Below, piece by piece: positions 42,401 through 52,468 of a DNA stretch of 64,000 nt. Source of the DNA: Narthecium ossifragum (Eukaryota > Streptophyta > Magnoliopsida > Dioscoreales > Nartheciaceae). Under the pieces are notes generated by a model. That model was given only the letters and a program-made list of their open reading frames with translations, searched no databases and had not been told where the DNA came from. The stretch is from assembly GCA_963920575.1 (NCBI GenBank), contig OY986965.1, positions 18,616,957 to 18,680,956 of the forward strand. Direction: 5' to 3'. The translations under genes were made by a program, and so were the position numbers. The stretch's first letter is position 1. Every line of letters begins with the position of its first letter.

Positions 42401-44662
42401 TGTCGCGCCCCGACCCGCAGAACCCTGACCGGGCCGGGACACGAGGGGGAAAAACCTACATCTACTAGCCTCAGCTGGCGGAAACAGCTGAGACTGACGC
42501 ACAGCTGGCGGAAACAGCTGACTGCAAGCACAAGCGGAAGCAAGCTATTACAACATCTATTAACAACTATTACACAACAGTAATAACAGAATTAAACAGA
42601 GTTTAGTACAACAAGCTACAAGGGATCAACAGTCCCCAAAAAGAAGCTACAACACCCACCGGGGCCTCGGCAAAAGCACAAACAAAACCATCCTGACCCT
42701 CAGACATGGTCAGGAGCCAGCGCGCCACCTCGAGACAGCCGACGGGGAAGCACCGGAGAGGAGCTGGGACCCGCACCTGCAAACACATAGTCCAGGTAGG
42801 AATGAGCAACGGCTCAGCAGGGTCCTACTCTACCACTCTCGCTATGAAGGCAAAACCAACGAACCAACCCTGAAGCCAAGTACTGAGGCCTGCCAAGGAT
42901 CCCATAAATCCCGTCAATAACCCGAAGGACTCCTGTCCCAAGTACGCCCCTCCGACAACCACTGCTCAGGGGTGGACAACTCCGACAATCCCTGACACAG
43001 GGTGGACATGACGCTACTAGTAGGATACCCTTCTCCAAGCGGGATCTCCACACCTGGCGGAACGACCGAGGTTAAGACTACCATCTCTCAGTACTCCAAG
43101 CCACAGAGCCAACAGGACCCCTAACTCCTGACCAAGGACTAAGCCTAGCCAGGGAGTACATCGATCCCATCGATGTCCTTCCCCCCCCCCCCCCAGGGTT
43201 CCTGTCCAACCTACGTCCCTCCGATAGCCACTGCTCAAGGACTGGGCTACCTCCGACGGTCCTTGATACAGGGTGGGCCGAACGATGCCTATAGGACACC
43301 CTTACCGGGGTAACGGCATCCCACGCTTAGCCTTAGATCACCGAAGTTCACGGGTCAACCTCACCCAGTCTAACCTAGCATGTCTAATGCACCGGAAACA
43401 AGGCAGGATATGAATAGGGAAAGCGGTAACAAACAGCATAACAAGGGCACACCTTCGGCCCATTTATACTAACCACTCCCGAGGATCATGACTTCCTCGG
43501 TTCACCACAAAGCGGTAAACATTCAAGCAGGATAAGTTTCATATTAAGCCTCGAGGGCAAAACCTTCAAAACCACTTGCAGGCGAAGCCCCGCGGGCAAA
43601 ACAGCACTTAAAGCAAGTAAAAACCCTCTCTGCACCGAACGAGATCGATCTCCTATAGCAGCGAGATCGATCTTCCTCGAGGCTAGAAGCACCCGTCCTA
43701 GTCACCCCACGATATCGATCTCCACCCATATGAAGATCGATCTTGTAAGTGACCCATGACGTACCGACGCCAGCCGCCAAGAGATCGATCTCCCTCCCAG
43801 GGAGATCGCTCTCGCTCGGGCGGACTGGGCCACCCCGACCAAGATCGATCTCATCCCCTGAGATCGATCTGGTTTTGGGTTCACCGGCGGCCGGACGGCG
43901 AGGGACACCGCCGGAAACCTCCACCATACCTCACCAAACTAGGTGAGCTGGTAGATCTCAGTGCCACGAAGCTTCTCAAGGCTTCAAAACTGGAAAACAC
44001 CAACTCCACAAGGAGATCTATCGAGAAACAAAACCGGATTTCAAACCCTCAAAACAGCCGGAGCTTTGAGTGAGAACCCTACCTTTTCAACGCAGCTTCG
44101 ATCCCCAAGGCCTAACCCAGGACCTTCCTCGCCTCGCCACGAACCCAACGAGCCTTCAAGCTCCAGGAAAGGTGGCCGGAGGAGGAAGAACGGCGAGCGG
44201 GAGCTCTCAGCCGGAACAGGGGAAGAAACAGAGCCCGGGAGAAGGAGGAAGAAGAGGAAGAAAGGAAGGAGGAGGGGAAGGTTTAAGGCCGGGAAAAGCC
44301 GGCGAAGGCGGGGGAAAGGCGAAGGAGGGGAGCAAAAGTCTCCCCTCCCCTGACAGGGGAAGCGACGGCCATCGCCGTGGCCGTCCTTCGACGCCACCGC
44401 CAACGACTTCCAGACACAGAGAGATCGATCTTCATGGCCATGGAGATCGATCTCCCTTGCCCAGAACGGCGACCTCGGGCTGAGACACAAGCCCAAGCCC
44501 AGGACTACCGAACCTGGTTTCACCTAACCTTTCTAACAAACACAAACACCAAACAAGGTCTGTGTATGCACACCCAGTGTGAAACGACCGCCAAGGCGCA
44601 ATTTCCCAAATTGCCCTTGGGGTAAACAACCAGCCACGGGGATGGAGGGGCAAGTCCTCACA
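42401..44662 (-). repeat. LTR family C, copy 1 (solo), inside LTR B
   Basis: This 2262-bp unit runs from TGTCGCGCCCCGACCC to AAGTCCTCACA with the perfect TSD CGTTG (42396-42400 and 44663-44667). It is homologous in inverse orientation to 46046-48347 and in the same orientation to 62904 onward. It contains a coding-like GC-rich stretch (44100-44400), a 17-C run (about 43179-43195) and an internal duplication (about 42930-43030 and 43200-43310). No gag/pol is present. The class is uncertain, most likely a long LTR of a gypsy or LARD-type element. Confidence 0.82.
43625..44460. repeat. Palindrome clusters in LTR C copy 1
   Basis: At least ten GAGATCGATCTCC/AAGATCGATCTTG-type sites occur in two groups (43645-43875 and 44420-44455), often 25-40 bp apart. 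Examples are CGAGATCGATCTTCC, AAGATCGATCTTG, AGAGATCGATCTCC and TGAGATCGATCTGG. Confidence 0.85.
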
Positions 44663-44667
44663 CGTTG

Positions 44668-45101
44668 TCTGTAGTGACAATCGGTATCATATATTATTAG
44701 GTTTGGGTAGGATGAAGTTAGAACCATGATAAGGAAGAATCAATCGTAAGAAGAGACATTTATATATTTCGTTAGATTCATACTTCCATATCTTCCGGTT
44801 AAGGTGATTGGGATGTGAATCCCTTAACTCAGTATTGAATGAACCGTTGCTCGAAGAAGAACCTAAGTCCGAGTGAAGGGATTCCTGATGCCTAGCCATC
44901 TTAACACATTGATATCTGTAATTAATCTTGAATTATCATTAACGCCTTTGATCTAATTTAGTTAATTCTTAAGTTCTCATTTGTCTTCAATTCATTGTTA
45001 TTTGCGTTTTGAATGTTTTCTGTTTGTCTCTCTGTGGGTTCGACCTCTCTTATGTTATGCTGCACCACGACCGCTATGTGAGACACCTTTGAGCGATATC
45101 A
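44668..45101 (+). other. 3' part of LTR B after the C insertion
   Basis: This is the R/U5 part of LTR B. Its reverse complement matches 52080-52468 closely (shared AAGAGAGGTCGAACC and TGATATCGCTCAAA). Confidence 0.85.
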
Positions 45102-45106
45102 GTCAT

Positions 45107-46045
45107 CGCTTCCGGTGGCTTGTCGAACATCACTTTGCTTTATGGTTCTTGAATCGTCTTCTGCTACCTTACCGACTGTCCAGTCTCCCCTTGGACCAAC
45201 TTTCCTTTTGCCTTCGCATCTATCTTGCTAACTTCATACTTCTCTCGCTCAAACCATCCCGGTAAGATTGGCTCATCAGTCTTTTGTTGTGTCTGTTGGG
45301 TATTCACCTCTTCATCGCCCCAACCAGTTGGGATGATCGGTCGGTCTTTTGTCCGATGAAGATATCTTGTCGACTCGCGTTTGGCAACCCACATTTTAAT
45401 TAATTGGTCTCCGTAGGATACTAAATAATCATATTTTCCACTAGGTTCGTCTAGAGTTAATACAGCCGGATCTCCTGCTTGGTACAACTGCATCATAAGC
45501 TTATTTGGCGATATCTTTCTTCTTGCCATTTTCTCGTTAACTTTGCATGGGACCTCTATCTCGATCTATTCCTCTTCTGCGGATATGGCTGATTTTGTTC
45601 TGGATGTCCCGGACAAAGATGGTATTATCTGAGCGACGGGTTGATTTTTCTTCACCAATCGTTTGACCTTAACATCTCCATAGGTTGTTAGATAGTCAAA
45701 TCGACCACTCGGATGGCTGATTGGTCCAATTGTTGGATTACCTTCTTCATAAAGTCGTTTGAGTAATTGGCCAGTTGACCTACCTCTCCTTTGAGCTTCT
45801 TCTTGTATGTCAATTTTCTCTTCAATTTCCTCAAATTCTTCCTCTTCTTCAGTCACTAAGACAGCTGATGGTTGGCCCATATTTTCTTTGGCTAATGAGG
45901 CTGACGCTTCTGTATCGTCGGCCATGTCAGAAATCTCTGAATCACTCTCTACTGGACATTGTTGTCCAAGTCCACTGGGGAGGATGTAGTGATTGGCAAT
46001 AACTGAGGGCAGGATTCCAAACTGGATCACTTGATTTCCATCTTC
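45107..46045 (-). pseudogene. Gag-protease linker region of Tat host element
   Basis: Two minus-strand frames (46030-45566 and 45529-45164) carry an acidic stretch EEEEEFEEIEEKIDIQEEAQ and two related blocks: LLKRLYEEGNPTIGPISHPS then GRFDYLTTYGDVKVKRL, and LMMQLYQAGDPAVLTLDEPS then GKYDYLVSYGDQLIKMW. This repeated module is seen in grass Tat-type polyproteins. Its function is unknown. It is cut off on both sides by solo LTRs. Confidence 0.6.
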
Positions 46046-48347
46046 ATCGAGGACCTGCCCCTCTACCCATGTGGCTCGTTGTAGACCTCAAGGGTAATTT
46101 GGTAAATTATGTCTTATTGGTTTGTTTCACACCCCCGTATGCACACACTTACCTTGTTTGTGTTAGTGTTTGATTAGAAAGGTTAGGTGGACCCGGGATC
46201 GAAAGATCCGTGCTTTGGTTTGAATTTAAGCCCAAGTCTAGCTTTCTGCACCTAAGGGATCGTTCTTTCCTTGCTAGAAGATCGATCTTTTGATGCCAGA
46301 AAGTCAAGGTGTGATCGTCATGAAGGATCGATCCTTCCTCTTTGAAAGATCGATCTTTCATAGGTCAGTTCATTTGTCTATAAAACAGACATAACCTTCT
46401 TCCTTGAATCCCTTTCGAAAACCGGATTTCGAAGAGGTTTTGGACAATCCAAGGCTTAGTGGCTGGGATTGAAGCAGCTATTGCCTTGGTAGGGATCCTA
46501 CCTATGTTTCTTTTCCGGTTTTGTGAGTTGAGTTTGATTGAAACTTGCTTTGCTTAGATCTTGGTAAATACTTGTTAGTTTGTAGTATTTCCGTCCGTTT
46601 TGGACTCGTGGTCCTTCATACTACCAGATCCCAAGGTTTTGTGGGATTTTGTGGAGTTTTCCGACCGTATTCCTCGCCGGAGGTTTGCCGGAGAACCCAA
46701 CAAGATCGATCTTTCTGGGAGAAAGATCGATCCTTCACTGTTGGTCATGCTGAACCCGAGCATGATTGATCGTCTGGTGAGGATGATTGATCTTTGTGCC
46801 TTGGGTAGCATGGGATCCCCCTTGTCGCGAGGAGGATCAATCTTCGTGGGAGGAAGGATCGATCTTCCTTGGCGCAGCACGAGGGTGCCCTCTGTCACGA
46901 GGAAGATAGATCTTCCTGGGACGAAGTATCGATCTTCTTTGGCTCGACAGGAAGGGAAGGCTCTCCGTTAATTGGGAGAAAGATTGATCCTTTGACGACA
47001 GAGAGGGATTTTTTTTAGTTTTGCCCGCGAGGCTTTGTATGTACAGTTTTCTTTATAGCTTTATATCTGGTACATACTCTTAAGCATACTAGCCCTATAT
47101 TAGGAGCAGTGGTGAACCAGGAGAGTGATAACTCCTGGGATGTTTAGAATAAGCAGGCGAGTGGCCATATCGCTTTCCATAGACTTGCATGCTGGTGTGC
47201 GCCGAGGGATTTTACCAGCGTGGCTTGTCTCTGTTGTTTGCAGGGCTGCTTCCCGATGCAGGTTGTTGGTGGACTGACTGGTAGTTGGTGGTGTAGCACT
47301 GCAGCAGTCCCAGACGTTAAATATCTGTTCATCACCCCGGGCCGACAGTATGTCGAGCCCAGACTGTGTTATGCTATCACCACATACGGTTGCATGCTTT
47401 AACAGCTTATATGCGTATGTTCATCGCATGCATCTCTGTTGTGCATTAGTTGCATGGTTAGGGCGTGGGCAATCACTGGGTCGCCGTCCCGAGGCTTGGA
47501 AGCTCGGATTTAGCCCTAGTACCGGGGTTGGGTAGTTTGGACCCGGTTTGAATTATGGTGTCCAGTAAAATTCGATGATAGGCCGAGATGACTGGTACAT
47601 CTGTTGCTTGGTGATTGTAGAGGTCGTGTCGGCCTCGAGTCGGATGCTGAGGTGTAGCCGGTGTCCCACTGTGTTGACTCTTGAGTAGAGGAGTTGCCTA
47701 CTTAGCGATGCCATTTCCCGCCTGCAGTGTTATTCCCTGCTTGTGAGCCAGCAGTGTTGTTTCCTACTTACTGAGTGCGACCCATCATGTGACCAGTTCG
47801 TCTGGAAGACCATGATCGTGGGCCTCAGGGACACGCGGTGGGGTTATGGGGCCTCTGTATACACCCATGTCTTACTTGAGGGCGACACTATTGCATTTCT
47901 CTCTTCCTTTTTTGTGTCGTAGTGTAGTTTCCCTGCTGAGCTTAGTTGCTCACTCCTACCCGGGCTGCGTTTTGCAGGTGCAGGCGTTAGCTCTTGTTCG
48001 ATGGCCCCTACTGGGCAGTTGGTCGGTGATGCGGCGGTGCCAGGTGGAGTTTGAGAGGTGGCGATCTTTTACAGCTTGAAACCTATGTTAGTTAGCCTCC
48101 TACGGGAGTAAATGTTGTATTTGAATCTTCCCCTTTCTGAGGATATGTATATTAACTTCTTTTGAGTTCTGTAATATGAGGTTCGAGGTTTGTAATTTAT
48201 TGTTGTTTTTAATTGAGGGTGTTTGTTTCGTGAATTGCTAGGGAGGCCAATAGGTTAGAGGGAACCCTCGCCAATTTTTTCGTGTTTCGTTAGGTTCCGG
48301 TTCGCGTCGCCCGGCCCAGTTGGACTTTCGCGGGTCGGGGCGCGACA
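46046..48347 (+). repeat. LTR family C, copy 2 (solo)
   Basis: About 2.3 kb, in inverse orientation to copy 1. The first recognisable match is GAGGACCTGCCCCTC at 46049; the end is CGGGTCGGGGCGCGACA at 48347. The left terminus is mutated, so the TSD is imperfect (TTCAT or ATCTT against ATCAT). A TATA-like GTCTATAAAAC lies at 46376-46386. Host gag/linker sequence resumes on both sides. Confidence 0.78.
46200..46990. repeat. Palindrome clusters in LTR C copy 2
   Basis: GAAGATCGATCTTTT, AAGGATCGATCCTTCC, GAAAGATCGATCTTTC, CAAGATCGATCTTTC, GAAAGATCGATCCTTC and GGAAGGATCGATCTTCC plus decayed forms, at about 46200-46360 and 46700-46990. Confidence 0.88.
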
Positions 48348-48659
48348 ATCATCGTCCTTTTTAGGATGATAGAGCTTGCTTTTACATTTTGACTACTCTC
48401 TTGGACTTGTTTGGCCCCCATCATCTGACCATACTTCTTCTGATATCGTCGATATTGGGTTCTGGTCATCTCCTCCACTCCATGTGGACCGATTGGTGAT
48501 TATGAAAGTTATAATTATGCTATGTATTTGGAATATATGGTTGAGGCAGAAAACTTCGAGGGTAAAAAAGTGGTGGTGCTCTGTTCCATTAATGTGGCCA
48601 ATAACACTGCTATTCAGCCTTAGAAGTTATTGGACGATTAACGTCCCTTTGGCATCTTG

Positions 48660-49785
48660 GACATAAATGTTGTCCCACCTCCATAGGCTCTTTGTTCTTG
48701 TTTTTGCCAAACCTAGTGAACACAGCTGGACGATTGTCATCTCGATTCTCATCGATCACAATTTTGAACTTTGGGAGCTTGAGGTTGACTTCATCAACAC
48801 CATTGTGACTTGTACATTCTTAGGAAAGGGATCTTTATCGACACCCATGTCCCTGACAGGAAAATTGATTCTGCCCGAGTCAATAGCGTCTTGCAAAATA
48901 TTACAAAAACCAAACAATTATTAGTGTGATGTGACCAAGTATTACGCCACTTACAATATCTTTGATGCTTAATCTGATTAGGGTTTGGCATAATTTGTCC
49001 ATCATTTAGTTTGATTTTTTTACCTTGCAATAGTTGATCAAAGATTTGATCCGCCTTTGAGATATCAAATGAAAATTTTCTTATTTGACGTTTACCATCT
49101 TTTGCTACTTCTACACTCTTAAGCTCTCGCTCAATTCTTGCAAGCGCTTTACAAGTATATGGATGACACTTGACTAATTCAGCCAAACAAATATCGATCA
49201 TATATTGATATTGTTCGTCAATTTTAGTGACCTAATCAATATCATAATTTAAATCTTTATAATATGTTCCCCGAGAAGATGCTTTCATTTAATCTTCTTT
49301 TATTAATTGCTCATAGTGTATAGAGCTAGTTTGCAATTGGAAGAGGTCGACAAAATCTCTATCTTGGAATTTTTTCTTAAGTACAAATGATAAACCATTT
49401 GAGCTATTCTAACAAATTCTCTCTCGGGCAATGGTATGAAACACTTGCTCCGTGCTCTCTTAAACCTTTGTATGAAAGTTTTTGCATCTTCATTTAGCCA
49501 TTGTCTTAATTGAGCTAAATCGGCCATGGTAATTTCTTATTCTGTTTTGTAGAATTGTGAATGGAAGCCATGTTCCATTTGCTGCCAATTTTGTATAGGA
49601 TTGGCCGGTAGATTAATGAACCATGAATAGGCGACTCCAGCTAAAGAACTTTGGGATAGCATGAGTTTTATATAATTATTCACTTCTTCACATTGTATGG
49701 AAAATTTTCCAATATGCTTAATGGTAGACGAGACCGTCCACACCATAGAACATAGTAAATTCTGGAATCTTATAATTCCTAGAAA
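48660..49785 (-). pseudogene. Gag of Tat host element
   Basis: Minus-strand frames 49746-49537 (GVAYSWFINLPANPIQNWQQ), 49527-49303 (LAQLRQWLNEDAKTFIQRFK) and 49201-48794 (CKWRNTWSHHTNNC, a CxxHxxxxHxxxxC-like finger) give the retrotransposon Gag core and its C-terminal part in order. Frames are broken between pieces. The segment 48348-48660 is probably its continuation but shows no motif. Confidence 0.72.
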
Positions 49786-49985
49786 NNNNNNNNNNNNNNN
49801 NNNNNNNNNNNNNNNNNNNNNNNNNNNNNNNNNNNNNNNNNNNNNNNNNNNNNNNNNNNNNNNNNNNNNNNNNNNNNNNNNNNNNNNNNNNNNNNNNNNN
49901 NNNNNNNNNNNNNNNNNNNNNNNNNNNNNNNNNNNNNNNNNNNNNNNNNNNNNNNNNNNNNNNNNNNNNNNNNNNNNNNNNNNNN
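49786..49985. other. Assembly gap (200 N)
   Basis: A run of exactly 200 N, a conventional size for a gap of unknown length. Host gag stops on the left, and GC-rich Helitron-like sequence begins on the right. Confidence 0.99.
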
Positions 49986-50579
49986 CGGCTGCCGGATCTG
50001 GCCAGGAAACGGTCGGAGGAGGGTCGCGGTGGATAGAGGGTGTCAGATCTGGAGTTGGGTTGTGCAGGGGACGTCGGGGGTGGCCGCGCGTTGGTGGAGT
50101 GGAGAGGAGGAGGGGGTCGGTGGAGTGGAGAGACGTCGGGGGTGGCCGCGCGTCGGTGGAGTGGAGAGGGGGAGGTGGGTTGCCGTGGGTGGCCGTAGCT
50201 CCACCGGAGAAGGAGGGAAGGAGTGGGTTGCGGCCCTTGTGAGGTAGCTCAGGAGAAAGGAGGAGAAGGCGGGTGGACCGGTGGAGGAATGTAGAGAGAG
50301 AGAGAGAGAGAGAGTCAGAGAGGAGGAGATGGATTTAAACGGGTCAATCTGACCCGGATCCAACCCGATCTGACCCGACCCGTTTAATAAACGGGTTATA
50401 CGGGTCAGGTCGGGTTGACCTATTTATAAATGGGTCGGGTTCGGGTTGATAAACCTGACCCGTTTAATAAACGGGTTGGGTTCGGGTTCAGCCTTTATTA
50501 AACATGTCAATACCCGACCCGACCCGTTTAATACAAAGTAAATTATAATATCCGTGGCGTAGGCACGGGCATTTACTAG
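49986..50579 (+). mobile_element. Helitron-like 3' end (5' end in gap)
   Basis: The unit ends with a hairpin CCGTG-GCGTAGG-CACGG (50552-50568) followed 7-8 bp later by CTAG (50576-50579) and then T. This is the Helitron CTRR end in the variant common in grasses. Inside are GC-rich repeats (49990-50220), a GA microsatellite (about 50292-50315) and many CGGGTCGGGT-type repeats (50340-50525). No Rep/helicase is seen, so it is non-autonomous. The TC start must lie in the gap. Confidence 0.6.
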
Positions 50580-50580
50580 T

Positions 50581-50938
50581 ATATATATATATCTATATAT
50601 ATATATAGATATATGGGGTTATAATACATTTGGTTATATGGCTCATTCTGTGGCCGAGCATTAAATTGAGGTTCATTTGGCCGATAATTATTTTGGTGAG
50701 GTATATCAACCATTTTTGGGCCGTTAACATTATTTTCGAAATTATTTTGGCCATTCACTTGTCCATAATTTTGGCCACTTAAGTTATTGTTTTGGCCAAT
50801 ATATGGGCCATTATTGGTTGGACCATCTAAAAGGATGGGATTAGTTGGATTATTAGGAACGCCATTATTTGGCATTCCTATCGGGTTAACTGCATACCTT
50901 GGACTACCAACATTAAAGAATGGCTGCTGATTGTTAAC
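50581..50938 (-). pseudogene. Asn/Gln-rich part of the host Gag polyprotein
   Basis: The minus-strand frame (50875-50576) is rich in Asn, Gln and Pro (NNGPYIGQNNNLSGQNYGQ). It is preceded by (AT)n at about 50580-50612, where the Helitron inserted. It is probably the N-terminal side of the Tat host gag. The upstream part is removed at the D LTR. Confidence 0.45.
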
Positions 50939-51981
50939 TGTTAGTCCTAATGATGTTTTGATGATGCCAATATGTTTCTAAATGTTAATATATATATGTG
51001 ATAAAATATATGTTAAAAACTTGCTTTAGCTTTAATATTTGAGAAATGTTATTGTCCACGGACGATGCGGCGGTCGACCGTGGGATCAACCGTGGGCTAT
51101 GAAGAGATCGACCGTGGAAAGCGGCGGTCGATGGAAGGATCGACCGCGGAGGATAAAAGTAGCGACGGTCGATGGATCGATCGACTGTGGGCTATGTGAC
51201 TCGGTTGAGAAGAAGCGACGGTCGAACGAGGCATCGACCCTGGGAAGTGTTTTTCCTCACAGAGCCTCACGGACGATGTGATGATCGATGCGACGGTCGA
51301 CCGTGAAGCTTGAAGGTCGATGCGTGGATCGACCGCGGCTCAAGAAGATCACGACGGACGATGTGGCGGACAATGCGACGGTCGACCGCTAGTCAGAAAA
51401 CTAGCCGTTAAAGAGCCATTGCAGAAAAGCAAAGTGGTCTTTAGGAGCTGCTTTTTGAGCTCTTAAAGCTCAAGTATATATGGGAAGATGTAGGAAACTT
51501 GGTGTAAGACTAAGGGATATATTAGTTTACATTGTAACAAGTTTTAGTCTTCTTTTGAGAGCTTAAATCTTTGTAAACCTACTTCAAGATGTGAAATAGA
51601 TTTTGTGAGAAATCTCCAAGAGTTGTTTGGAGTGATTTGTAAGGTTCTCAAGCACCCGAAAGCTTGAGAGGGAACTCCAGCAGTTGTTGGAGGATTTATA
51701 AGGTTGTCAAGCACCCGGAAGCTTGGTGAGAAAACTTGTAAGGAAGAATTACAAGTAGTGGAACCTCAAGGAGGCCCTTGAGAGAAGTGGACGTAGGTAA
51801 GGTTCGCCGAACCACTATAAAATCTGGTGCAAGTTTCTTAACTCTCTCTTTTCATTCATTACTTTTCTTATTTATTGTTTTAATATCTAAACAAGCATAC
51901 TAGTCTTTTAACATTCTATCTAGGTTTTCATTTATTGTATTTTCGCACAAGAGTCCAATTCACCCCCTCCTTGGACCTTCA
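50939..51981 (+). repeat. LTR family D with downstream PBS
   Basis: This 1043-bp LTR starts TGTTAGTCCTAATG and ends GGACCTTCA. It is followed by TGGTATCAGAGC (51985-51996), the initiator-Met-tRNA PBS, and by a start ATG at 52045 (MENQQGQ). It is the 5' LTR of a copia- or gypsy-type element whose interior is lost at 52080. A TATA-like AAGTATATATGGG lies at about 51473. No 3' partner is in the window. Confidence 0.8.
51055..51395. repeat. Palindrome cluster in LTR D (GGTCGACC/GATCGACC cores)
   Basis: About fourteen sites such as GCGGTCGACCGTGG, GATCGACCGTGG, GGTCGATGGATCGATCG and ACGGTCGACCG lie within 340 bp. They are upstream of the LTR TATA, hence in U3. Confidence 0.88.
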
Positions 51982-52079
51982 ATTGGTATCAGAGCCTCGT
52001 CTCTAAATTCGAGGTTTAACAACCCTAGAGGATCTTAGGTATAGATGGAAAACCAACAAGGACAATCTACCCATAGGCC

Positions 52080-52468
52080 TGATATCGCTCAAATGTGTCA
52101 CGTACAGCGATCGTGATACAGTACAGAATAAGAGAGGTCGAACCTACAAAGAGACACGCAAAAAATATCCAAAACGCAAATAACAATAAATTAAAGACAA
52201 ACGAGAACTTAAGAATTAACTAAATTAGATCAAATAATTTAATTATAATGTAAGGTTAACTAAAGATATCTGGATTTTGATAAGGCTAAGCATCGGGAAT
52301 CACTTCACTTGGACTTAGGCTCTTCTTCTACCAACGGTTCATTCAATACTTAGTTAAGGGATTCACATTCCAATCAGCTTAACCGGAAGATATGGAATTA
52401 TGAATCTAACAAAATATATAAATGTCTCTTCCTACGATTGATTCTTACTTATTATAGTTCTAACTTCA
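52080..52468 (-). repeat. LTR family B end fragment, inverted
   Basis: It starts TGATATCGCTCAAA right after D gag codon 12. It is the reverse complement of the terminal 390 bp of the LTR at 41097-45101. It is interrupted at 52468 (TAACTTCA) by Athila element E, and its remainder is not found on the other side of E. Confidence 0.85.

Larger units (their letters stand above)
41097..45101 (+). repeat. Solo LTR, family B (Athila-like), split by an LTR C insertion
   Basis: The outer ends are TGATGAGTGCATG and GAGCGATATCA with the perfect TSD GTCAT (41092-41096 and 45102-45106). Without the inserted C unit (42401-44662) the LTR is about 1.74 kb. It is homologous to family A around CCTAATTTCGGGAGTTC (about 42005 and 37868) and has a plus-strand TATA-like CCCTATATAT at about 42027. 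Its inverted end piece recurs at 52080-52468. It carries AGATCGATCT-type palindromes at about 41410-41560. Confidence 0.88.
28641..50938 (-). mobile_element. Old Tat-type Ty3/gypsy element, nested and broken
   Basis: Read on the minus strand, gag pieces (49785-48660), a linker (46045-45107), protease (41091-40773), RT (40270-39500), RNase H (39208-38753) and integrase (37311-35823) follow in gypsy order. An antisense plant-mobile-domain gene (31752-35585) lies between integrase and the 3' LTR region, as in some Tat-lineage elements of grasses. Frameshifts and stops are frequent. At least six later insertions split it. Its 3' LTR probably covers about 31400 down to 28650 with a minus-strand TATA at 29678. 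The 5' LTR was lost at the D insertion (50939). Outer limits are approximate. Confidence 0.7.

Noticed and set aside
44041..44523. A 160-residue frame in LTR C as a gene
   Set aside because: The frame is broken in the copy at 46046 and lies within LTR sequence. The composition is low complexity.
42401..48347. The two family C units as terminal inverted repeats of one DNA transposon
   Set aside because: Copy 1 has its own TSD (CGTTG) and lies inside LTR B, and host gag linker lies between. They are independent insertions.
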